A stretch of DNA of 62,000 nt from Symbiodinium natans (Eukaryota > Sar > Dinophyceae > Suessiales > Symbiodiniaceae), in NCBI GenBank assembly GCA_905221605.1, contig CAJNDS010002841.1:1-62000 (forward strand), read 5' to 3'. Below are positions 23,836 through 32,880 of the stretch, in pieces (positions within the stretch are counted from its first letter, which is position 1; the number at the start of each line of letters is the position of its first letter). A program made the position numbers and the translations under genes. The notes under the pieces are model-generated. The model was given only the letters and a program-made list of their open reading frames with translations. It ran no database searches and was not told where the DNA came from.

Positions 23836-24246
23836 CTCAAGTGCAAACATTGTGCGCAAGGCCAGCAACTGCTCGCCGAGAGCCAGAGGAATGGCAACGT
23901 TTGCCAACTCTGCGCGGCAGTGGGGATTAAAGATAGCGCACACCGAGCCCGACATCACGGTTTCGCGGCCGCAGTACTCTTCTGGTGGTGCGGTAAGGGC
24001 AAGGGAAAGGGCAAGAACTCGAGCGGTAATGGTGGGAACGCGGGGAACGCAAAAAATGGAAAGGATCAGGACAAGTCCGAGCAACCCTGCCGCTTGTTCG
24101 CCAGCGGTCGTTGCACCTTCGGTGACGAGCGTAAGTTCTCCCACGCCAAAGGAGATGCTGCGCATCAACAGCAGCAAGAGTCCTCTGAGGGAAAGAGCAG
24201 AAAAGCCCAGGCGAAAGCTGCGAAAGCAAGCAGCTGCCGCTTCTGA
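23836..24246 (+). pseudogene. Gag-type zinc-finger segment: CxxC pair plus CCCH with one lost Cys
   Basis: One open frame carries a CxxC...CxxC...H pattern (KCKHCAQ, VCQLCAA, then HRARHH), a GKGKGKGK linker and a CCCH-type finger CRLFASGRCTFGDERKFSH. In a C-x7-C-x5-C-x3-H finger the third ligand should be Cys; here it is Arg, so metal binding is probably lost. The segment fits a nucleic-acid-binding gag C-terminus. It ends at a TGA at 24244. Confidence 0.6.
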
Positions 24247-24401
24247 TGAGCGTGTTTACCCCTTGTTTGAGGTGCTGGTGGGATCAGCTGGGGACCCCGT
24301 GCCTCTGTAGATGCAGCGCACCAGACTGTGGAGCCCGGTGGCAAAGGCTGGCGCCATTGGCCGGGTAACATGAGTGGCTTCCGCGCCCACGCCTGGGTTC
24401 A

Positions 24402-24632
24402 TTGTTGGATACAGGAGCCACGTGTGCCGAGCGGTTGTTTGCGGAGGTTTACGAGCGTGTGAGCATCGATGTTGCCTCAGGCAAGTACAAGTGGGGAGAC
24501 CGCGATTGCCCAATTCGCGAGATTGGGGATTTCTCCAAGGATCCTCAGTCTATGATGGGTTTCAAGAAAGGGACGAGCATCGAGACGCGTTTTTTCGTTG
24601 TTTTGCGGTTGTTCAGGATAGGAACCTCTTGA
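24402..24632 (+). pseudogene. Retroviral-type aspartic protease fragment
   Basis: The frame starts LLDTGATCAERLF, the D-T-G catalytic signature of retropepsin-like proteases, followed by about 65 open codons. Its order after gag and zinc fingers matches an LTR retrotransposon polyprotein. No downstream protease flap region is recognisable, and the frame closes at 24632. Confidence 0.55.
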
Positions 24633-24689
24633 AAACCCATCCACTGGGAGACGGCAAGGAGCTCGGAATGGAGTCAGCTCCCGCTCTGC

Positions 24690-25690
24690 ATGATCACGCA
24701 GCGACCAAGCGCGGCCCAGATGCCTGACTCAAGGATCGGGGTACACATCATCACATAGTGGACAAGGGGCAGAACCCGAGACCACTCCCTGGTACACATC
24801 TTGTGAACGTCGCCGAGCATCAAGCTCACCAGCGCGTTCGTGGTACGGTGCACCGTTTCACCCACACTCACAGACATCGGCCAGCTGGTGGAGCGCGTTC
24901 TTGAATACCCAGTAGCACCGACATCTCCTCGAACAGGGCGTTGGAGAACTCCGGTCGCCACATAGCTGGAACTGTCAAAGAGCGCTGCATACAAGTCAAA
25001 ACGCCCTGCGTCGCGTCACCACGCTTCAGCCGCTTCAACGACCGGACGGGCTCGATGATCGGGACGCGAAGCAGCTTGCAGGTGTAAGTACACGCGTACT
25101 TGCAGCCATCAGCACTCTCAACAAATGGACCTGCAAAATCCACGTAGACATCCATCCCCGGTTCCAGTGCATGCCAGAAGGGCGACGCGACGCACATCGG
25201 GGACAAGACTGTGTCCAGTACTCACAGTCGGGGAGCACGCGGCCCCAAACAAAGCACCGGCGAAGCTTATCACAGGTCTTAGTGGCATGAAGGTGCCCGG
25301 ACAATGGGGAATCGTGAAAACGAGAGAACGCCCGCTGCCTCCACCCCCCCACCGAAGGAAGTACGGGCACTTCCAAGGGAAGATGGATCCGGCGGCAAAG
25401 AAGGCCACGGTCATTCAAGGAATGCTTCGCCGCGGCCGATCTCAGCCTCCAATCTTCTCCGCTCGCTTCTCTCCAGCCTTGCACCTCAGGTAGTTCAACA
25501 ACTCCCAAGTTTCAGCATCGCTCTCCTGATCCCTAAACAAGCTCTGGGCGTTACGATTCGCCTCGAGAGGTGGCGGGATAACGTGGGCTATTGGATTGAT
25601 GCTCGAGCAAGACAGATGTCCGAGGCGGTTAGGCGACTCCGAAAGTCGATCCTCACTGGGATCATGACTATGATTCGTGAGGTATGCCAC
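24690..25690 (-). pseudogene. Inverted gypsy-type integrase fragment
   Basis: On the minus strand, three overlapping broken frames give an integrase in normal order. First is the H2C2 zinc-binding region (FHDSPLSGHLHATKTCDKL...SCPRCASRRP, about 25330-25190). Next is the catalytic-core start VYVDFAGPF with its Asp (about 25140), then PEFSNALFEEMSVLLGI. Last is the C-terminal part of the core (HRTTNALVSLMLGDVHK, about 24830-24780). The frame at 25442-25690 supplies the segment usually just upstream (RDQESDAETWELLNYLR). It is opposite in direction to the gag and protease on each side, so it was inverted in place or inserted from another element. Confidence 0.65.
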
Positions 25691-25699
25691 TGCAATGTT

Positions 25700-26142
25700 T
25701 TGGGTCAGGCGTTGCCGGAAGCCTTTACGCCGCAGAGCAAGTTGCGACCTAGTGTTTTGGTTGCCCCGGCGTCCGCCCGCAAGAAACCGGTAGCGTTTGG
25801 GATGGGCTTACCGAGCATTTGGGTTTGAACCGGGTGCTCTCACTCGCGGAAGCCATTCCGCTTAAGGAGGCTTTAGCCGCCTCTGCGTGCCCTAAAAGGC
25901 TTGAGGCTGAAGGGGTTGCGTTCTGTGTCGTATGTGGGAAGAAAGCGCAGCTGCATCGCTGTGGGCTTTGCGGAGGTCCCCTCCATCTCACATGTGCAAA
26001 GAATGGAGCCGTTGTGAGCGACGACGAGCCAGGCGTGGGCCTTGCGATGCTCTCGCTGCGGAATACGACCTTCGTCACCCTATTAGGCGCACCACTGCAC
26101 CACAGCCGACTGATCTGCCTCGAGGTAGACCTCGGCATCTAA
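25700..26142 (+). pseudogene. Zinc-finger (PHD-like) segment in the element
   Basis: Open plus-strand frames carry FCVVCGKKAQLHRCGLCG followed by GPLHLTCAK. This C-x2-C...C-x2-C...H-x2-C spacing resembles a PHD or related treble-clef finger. Upstream, LSLAEAIPLKEALAAS reads as an amphipathic helix. No neighbour shows its role. It could be a cargo domain or the remains of a second ORF. Confidence 0.45.
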
Positions 26143-28600
26143 CATGGCACGGAGTGGGACCTCAAACCGACACTCCGTCCCGTCTGGTCAAAAACTTTCG
26201 CGCCCCAGTCTCGGCAAGGCCTTGGAGACATCCTTTGCACGCTACTTGGCTATGACTGAGGAGAAGCGCTGTACGATCGTGGCCACGCGCGACGTGATTG
26301 GGTGATTAGAGAACATGTGTGGCGACACCCCCCCCGTGCGCCTTGGTGGCAAATTTCAGCCGCAGCGAGCCAGTTCCAGCTCGTGTTTTCGTCTACGACA
26401 CCGATCTTGAGCGACGATCCGTTGGTCAGATTGTGGGTGGGCAGAGTCCTGCTCCCTTGCCTGGGCCAAGGGTAAGTTTGGTGCCATGAGTGCTGGAGCC
26501 CTAGCGCTGTACCGGCCCAAGAAAGAGCTAGTGGTTGGCAGGGTGCTCCAGAATCTGCGAGACTCAAAGTGGCGCTGCAGCGCTACCCCAGTCCGTTGGA
26601 GCCCAGCCCGGGTAAATCCCAAGACGGTGTCACACCGGAGTCTCTTCCGTGAGGCGCAGATAGGTGCTCTGAGGTACTCCGATCTGTCGCGCCTTCCGAG
26701 GTAATTGACCCTGAGGCTGTAGGAGCTCTGGATGGTGAAGGAGATGACGTTGCGCCGGTCCTAGATCAAGACCGTGCGTTCGCTGTTTCTGATGCTGCGG
26801 CTTGGGTGCCTCCGAAGACACAGGTGCCTTATGTCTCGCGGTGGACGGCCACCCATCTGCCATCCGACGCAGCCGCCGCCAAGCGGCAGGCGAGAGCCCA
26901 GCAAAATCGATACGCGGACGTGCGCATGCCTGATGCTTGTTTTGTCCCCGTGGAGGTAAAAATGATATGGATGGAGGGCGTGGCACCCCTTCAAGAAGAG
27001 GCAGGGCCGGGTCGAGATCCGAACACACTTCTGTTGCCGACGAGAGTCAGGCCGGGATCATCCACGCGTGTGGGGCGGCGAAAGCGTAGAAGGCGAAAGG
27101 CCAACAAAATCTCCAACAAAGGGCCCAACAAGATCTCAAGTGGAGATGAGGTGGACGAAGAAAACCCCGTTGAGCCCGCCGAGCACGCCGAAGTTTCCTT
27201 CGAGCCGTCTGCGCCCGCTGACGGACCTGCTGAAGTGGTGGATCACCCCGAGGAGGCCATGCCTGTGGATGATGATGAGGAGCAGGATGGAGCAGGAGAG
27301 CCCGTCAACAGTGGTTCGGCGTATGGGATTCCATGCCACTGAAGGCGCTCAGGACGCGGTAAGATCCTTCCGCAGAAAGCGTACGAGAGAGGGGAGGGCC
27401 AGATCGATGAGCCTCGTCGCTGCGCCGGGCCCGGTCAATACCGGCCCAAGAGGCCGAGCCGAAGCGACGCAGGCGCCCTTGGACCCTAAATGAAGGTCTT
27501 GCCACTGTTCGGCTAAAGTTGCACGGGGTCAGACAAGGGCGCCAAGGATGTGGAGGTGAACCCCGACATTGTCGCTCAGGACAATGATACCGACATTGTC
27601 GCCCAGGAATCCGAGCGAGTACGGCCACATAAAATCAAACCGTTGGAGAGGCCCAGCCAGAGTCCAGTCCAGATGCGCCCGGAACCCCCGAGCCGAGTAC
27701 CCCACCGTTCTGGCACTAATCTGTGCTAGCTACACCGGGTATTTGGGCGAGCCTGGGCATCCAGACACTACTCCGCGGTAGAGTGGGCGCAGCATTTCCC
27801 CCAAGCCGTCGTGGATGATGACTAGTAGCACTACGCCGGACTATGCCGACGGCGAGGACGACGACTGGGGCTGGTGGAAGGGTGCACCACCGGCCAGGGC
27901 CGCGGACAGCGTCTTGCAGACCCTAGTCGGTCCATATGGCGCCAACGGAGCCCGTGCTCGGAAGTACGAGAAGCGTCTCGAGACCTCCGCAAGAAACATG
28001 GGAAGAAGCCGAAAGAGGCAGCCGAGCAGGGGACTGGCTCTAGTGCGTCACTTCTTTGGCTTGGCGACAGCCGGCCTGATCTTTCACCAAGAATCAGACC
28101 TATGGCTGCGCCAGGACGGTCCGCGCCGTCTGCTCAGCGAAGCAAATGCTTCGTCGCAGCGGCCAAGAGCCCGAGGCTAACATCGAGGCCGAGGCCGAGG
28201 CTGTTGTCGTGTTTGAGCCGGAACCAAGCTTCCGCAACTGCGCATTCTCCTTCCTAACAACTCAAGTTCAAAAAGTGTACCGCCTGACACAGCTGTGGCT
28301 GGGGAGAATGCGCCAGAGGTGAGCGCTGGGCTCGCGCCGTCGGGCGCGGGAGCAAGATCGCTCGAGGCGACGTGGGGTAGACAGCTGGCGCACGACTTCT
28401 TAAGGGCGCTTTCTCGGCATGGAAAGAAGCATCTCGCCCTTATCACTAGACGTCTCGTGGGCGGCCAGCAGCAACCCTATGCACAATGGCACGCGCTGCG
28501 ATCGCCTTTTCTGCCTGACCACTGCCCTCGATACTGTCCATCATAGACTCAATCCTCCTCGTGACCTCCTGCTTGTCGGAAAAGGCCAAATCACCCAAAC
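26143..28600 (+). pseudogene. Decayed coding DNA of the element, no domain recognised
   Basis: GC-rich sequence with several plus-strand frames, none crossing more than about 180 codons. The frame at 26806-27342 is basic, then acidic (VGRRKRRRRKAN, later PVDDDEEQDGAGE). Another at 27815-28180 begins with an acidic, Trp-containing stretch. I looked for reverse-transcriptase (YVDD-like) and RNase H motifs and saw none. Confidence 0.35.
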
Positions 28601-28657
28601 TTAAACCTATGCGGCAGTACACGGGACCTGGAAAGGTCGGAGACGCGCGCTGCGGGC

Positions 28658-29350
28658 TTGCAGGCTCAAGCGCGGGCGCAGCATGCATTGCGCCAGGCGG
28701 CGCAAAACAAGGTGCCGGCGGTTTTCAGTTTTCAATCCTGCGGCGTATCTTCCGTAACCCTCCTTCCCGACAGCCAACGGCTCGAGCACGTTGCGCGCGA
28801 CATCACTCCGGGCACGGATTCCCAGGGCGGCGCTGCCACAGGGGACGGGAATCCAGTTGCCATTATGGCCACAGCGTACACCTACGATTGTGATCAGGTG
28901 ACTCCGGCGCTGTGCGCCGCGGCCGAGGCTGGAACCAAAGCCTTTTTACTCGTTGATGAGAAGAACAGTCGTTCTTGCAACGACTCGCTTCCACGCCTGC
29001 AGAGCTTAAGGGAGCCTGGTGTAGAAGTCCACGTTATATCGGGGAAACCGCTGTCGCTCGTCTATCCCCGACAGACCGGTTGGTCTGGAGCGTTACACGC
29101 TAAAACGCTCTTAGTGGACTGCTGGTCAACCACGAGCATCTACGCCGGGTCACACAATTCTACCCGAGCTAGCAGGTGTAATTTTGAAATGGTCATGCGC
29201 TACGAAACAGCGGAAGCCGAGGGAGACTCTCGCGTGGAGACCTACAAGGCTTGGCTGTCTGATTTGTGGGATCGTTCTGTCCCCGCAAAGTTGAGCTTCG
29301 AGCCGAGGCGTAGGCTTCGAGAGAAAGGGCCGCCTAAAGGCCTGAGCTGA
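28658..29350 (+). CDS. Phospholipase-D-fold (HKD) protein, 230 aa
   Basis: An intact ORF with one PLD-like domain. The HxKxxxxD signature is His147-Ala-Lys149-(4)-Asp154 (ALHAKTLLVD, codon 147 at 29096), followed by the usual Gly-Ser-x-Asn at 164-167 (AGSHNSTRAS) and Asn175/Glu177. A core strand precedes it (AFLLVDEKNS, residues 95-104; VEVHVISGKPLS, 122-133). A single HKD motif is typical of dimeric PLD-like nucleases and phosphodiesterases such as bacterial Nuc or the Zucchini/MitoPLD group. Full phospholipases D carry two. No signal peptide or membrane segment is evident. The ORF ends 100 bases before the right direct repeat and is the only unbroken gene between the repeats. It may be element cargo or a retained host function. 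Substrate is unknown; the start codon is a guess. Confidence 0.75.
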   Translation: MQAQARAQHALRQAAQNKVPAVFSFQSCGVSSVTLLPDSQRLEHVARDITPGTDSQGGAATGDGNPVAIMATAYTYDCDQVTPALCAAAEAGTKAFLLVDEKNSRSCNDSLPRLQSLREPGVEVHVISGKPLSLVYPRQTGWSGALHAKTLLVDCWSTTSIYAGSHNSTRASRCNFEMVMRYETAEAEGDSRVETYKAWLSDLWDRSVPAKLSFEPRRRLREKGPPKGLS

Positions 29351-29450
29351 GCGCGCATTGTGAGCAAGTGGTAGCCCGTAGGTTAGCCGGTCTAGATTAC
29401 GCCGCTTGCACTGAATCGGGGATCCATGTCTCTTTAAAACTCGGGGCTGC

Positions 29451-29739
29451 TGGAAGCGGCTGTGCTTGTGTGACAGAGACATGTCCCCTCGCTTCGTGCG
29501 TTGCGTAGGTTGCATTTTGCAGCAAGCATCATTGTAACATGTGATGCAGCGACGTAGCAATTGCATGTCGTTTGCTCTTGCCTTTGCACAGCTTGCCGTC
29601 AACCCGACTGCAGCTGTGGACACGCTCGAACGTAGGCCGTAGCTCAAAGCAGTTTGTATAGCTGAGCTATTTGCCGAAGGCAACGAACCCGCCATAGTGC
29701 TTGTTAACGTACTGCAGCTGCGCAGCAAGATTTGCGAGC
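29451..29739. repeat. Right copy of the ~287-bp direct repeat (LTR-like)
   Basis: Pairs with 22449-22733, with only scattered substitutions and a few short indels by eye. The flanks differ on both sides, so the repeat unit ends where stated. Confidence 0.75.
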
Positions 29740-29859
29740 GATCCAATCGGGATCGACTGCACTGTGATCCGGCACTTGCGTGTTGTGCAAGGAAACAATC
29801 GGTTGACCGAGTGACTGCGCTAAGCCAAGCTTTCCCAAGTAGTCTGCCTTGGACGTTTC

Positions 29860-29891
29860 CACTAGTACTAGTAGTCGTAGTCGTAGTCGTA

Positions 29892-29938
<47 letters not shown>

Positions 29939-29953
29939 TGTTGTTGTTGTTAC
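29860..29953. repeat. (AGT/CGT/GTT)n triplet array
   Basis: Triplets change from ACTAGT-like to CGT (about 29893-29937) to GTT. It lies 120 bases right of the right direct repeat, as the (TAG)n array lies immediately left of the left one. Confidence 0.9.
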
Positions 29954-30640
29954 CACACGCCCCAAGATGATTATGTTCGTGCTAACATGCACAAAACATC
30001 GGTGTTTGTAGTGTTGTTGCTTTTTGGGTTACCACACTTACCTGGATGATTATGTGCGTGGTACGAGTGCATCCATTGCCTATCGCAAGTGCCTGATCTC
30101 ATGCAGACGAGGCACAGGGTTGTTGGGAGCTTGATTTCGTCCTTCAGGGATGAGCATGAAAGGGTTGAGGGCCCATAGGGTTGCGGGCAGAGATTGGGTG
30201 CTTCTTTCTATGAGCCGACGTACCTAACTCCAGGAACTTGTGATACTTGAGCTGTCTGGACCAAGAAATGGTGCCTCTATCAACTGCTCGGCTGAAATCA
30301 TGTAGCAACCCCACCCTGGAACCTTAAAGCCCTTCCCACGTGTGGGCCGTGAGGGGCGAAAGTCTACCTTAAGGACTTCTTGTGGTCCCAGCCATCTTAG
30401 ACCACAAACCTCTGCCCTAAACCCCATAGGCCATAAACCGTGCGCGGCGCCAGCTAAGCCAAGTAGTGTTTCTCCAACAGGCTGCAAGCCCGGTCGCACC
30501 TGCATGGCCAGAATGCATTGTTTCCAGCCCACCTCGGATACTGCGTCCGAGTCCGAAGGAAGTCCGGGTCCGAAGGCACGTTTGTATACAAGGTGCTCAT
30601 ACCAGGTAGGCAAAGCTTTAAAAAAAACCTTTAAAACACA
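29954..30640. other. Intergenic sequence, no gene seen
   Basis: ACCACAC...GATGATTATGT occurs twice (about 29950 and 30030). No coding or RNA feature can be supported. Confidence 0.45.
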
Positions 30641-31330
30641 CGAAAAACGTGCAACAAGAAATAATACACAAAAAGCCCCACCAAAAAAAAACAAGAAAAC
30701 CCAAAAAACAAAAAAAAAATCCTGATGGACTCTGTTGGGGAGCCGGACCCCTGGGAAGAGTCTCTCAGGATTGTTTTTTTTGGTTTTTTGTCTTTTTTGG
30801 TTTTTGGGGAATTCTTGTGCAAGAAAACCAAAAAAACCAAAAAAAAAACAATCCTGAGGGACTCTGTTGGGGAGCCGCACCCCTGGGAAGAGTTTCTCAG
30901 GATTGGCTTTTTTGGTTTCTTTGGTTTTTTTGGTTGTGGGGAAATTCTTGTGCAAGAAAACGAAAAAATCCAAAAAAAGCCAGAACAACCAAAAAAACCA
31001 ATCCTGAGGGACTCTGTTGGGGAGCCGGACCCCTGGGAAGAGTCTCTCAGGATTGGTTTTTTTGGGGTTTTTTGTCTTTTTTGGTTTTTGGGGAATTCTT
31101 GTGCAAGAAAACCAAAAAAACCAAAAAAAAACAATCCTGAGGGACTCTGGTTTTTGGTTTCTTTTGATTTTTTGGTTTTGGGGAAATTCTTGTGCAAGAA
31201 AACCAAAAAATCCAAAACAGCCAAAACAACCAAAAAAACAAAAAAAACAATCCTGAGGGACTCTGTTGGGGAGCCGGACCCCTGGGGAAGAGTCTCTCAG
31301 GATTGCTTTTTTTTGGTGTTTTTGAGGATT
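30640..31330. repeat. Hairpin array in A/T-run background
   Basis: Five copies of a ~57-base hairpin occur at about 30719-30774, 30849-30905, 30999-31056, 31131-31150 (left arm only) and 31248-31304. Each starts CAATCCTGAGGGACTCT and ends in its near-exact inverse AGAGTCTCTCAGGATTG. Between them run T-rich then A-rich stretches centred on a second near-palindrome, TTCTTGTGCAAGAA. Long ORFs in this block on both strands follow the repeat and are not genes. Confidence 0.85.
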
Positions 31331-31339
31331 TTTGTGTAC

Positions 31340-32200
31340 TATTAGAGATTTTTTCTGTACTTATTTTCTTTTTTTACGGTTTTTCGGTGTCTTGTGAAGG
31401 GTGTTTTTTGGGTTTTCTTTCGGCTTTTTGGTGTTATTTCATTTTTGTATGCTTTTTTGTACAGTTGTTTTTGGTATTTGTGTTTTGTGTGTGCTTTTAT
31501 ATTTCTGAGTGCCCCTTGTACGTGACAAAAGCACTAACATGGACAATCAAGAGCACCGCATTATGTGTTTCTCTCATCTGGTGGGCGGTGAACGAAATGT
31601 CCCGACGCTTGCGAGCCAGAGACGTGACAAAATTCTCTCTAGGTCCTGCTTTGCACAAATTTGAACAACATTGATATATTATCCATGAATTTCGTGCTCC
31701 CAGCTACATGGTTTGAAAAGCAAGGATTTTTTGGAAAACATTGGTTTTTTCCGATGTTTTTCGGCTCCATCCTTCAAAACATTGGTAAAACCAATGTTAT
31801 CATCCATGAATTTCGCGCTCGCAGCCATATGGTTTGAAAACCGTGGATGTTTTGGAAAACGTCGGTTCTAGCACTGTTTTTCGGCTCAACATCAGTAAAA
31901 CCAATGTTTTCCATGAATTTCGTGATCTGAGGCTCTCTCCCAGCCACCATTTCTCGAGGAGGTACCAAAAAACAAACCCAAATCCTCCAAAATCTCGAGA
32001 GAGTACCAAAACCTCCATATAATCAATCACGCCCATCAGTCACGCCCCACTACGCAAGACATGACATCTATCCTAAAAACCATACCTCAGCTAGGATATC
32101 TCAAGCAATCATCCCCGAATAAGCAAAACCTAATATCTATACTAAACACTGTAGCTTGGCAACATATTTTAAGACATCACGCCCTAAGGCTGCTACCAAC
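31340..32200. other. AT-rich intergenic DNA with a ~115-bp duplication
   Basis: A T-rich segment to about 31510, then related segments from 31682, 31801 and 31911 sharing CCATGAATTTCG, ATGGTTTGAAAA and GTTTTTCGGCTC. No gene supported. Confidence 0.5.
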
Positions 32201-32204
32201 TTAA

Positions 32205-32880
32205 TAAGGTTCCTAACAATTTAAACAGGGTTCTTATTCATGTTACTGGGATTCGCAAAGGGTGTTTAATTAATTTTAAGGATTAGGCTCATATTAGTTT
32301 AGTAGGATTCCAATTAGTTCTTGTTAAAGGATTCTATTGTTTTCAGACCTATTGGTTCCTATTCATTTTAGTAAGATTCCTTCTCGTGTTAACAGGATTC
32401 CTGTGAATTGTAACCCAGGTTCTTTTTGATTTGTCAAGGGTTCCTATTCATTTTAATAGTCTTCCGTCCTATTAACTGTTTTCCGGTTCCGATAATTCAA
32501 TAGAGGGTTCCTATTCATTTTCATAGGGTTCCTAATTATTCTAATAAGGCTCCTACTCATGTAGTAAGATTCCTACCAATTTTAATCAGATTCTTGTTTA
32601 TGTTAATGGGACTCGTATTAATCTTAATAGGGATCTCATTCACGTTAAAGGGGTTCCTATTGGTTTAGGCTCATGTTCATTCTGGTAGGATTCTTATTAA
32701 ATTAAACTAAGGGTTCACATTATTTTTATAGGAGTCCGATTGGTTCGTATTAATTGTAGTAGGGTTCCTCTTCAGTTCAATAGAATTCCTATTAATTCTA
32801 CGAGGATTCTCAAGTTCATACGGATTTAAATAGAGGATTCCGGTTGTTGTTTCTAGGATTCCAATAAAGTTGGCCCATTT
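32205..32880. repeat. Degenerate AT-rich GGTTCCTATT/TTTTAATAGG repeat
   Basis: Many imperfect copies of words like GGTTCCTATTCATTTTAAT and AGGATTCCTATTAATT follow each other at a spacing of about 20-40 bases. The same word family recurs at 60000-60480. Confidence 0.7.
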
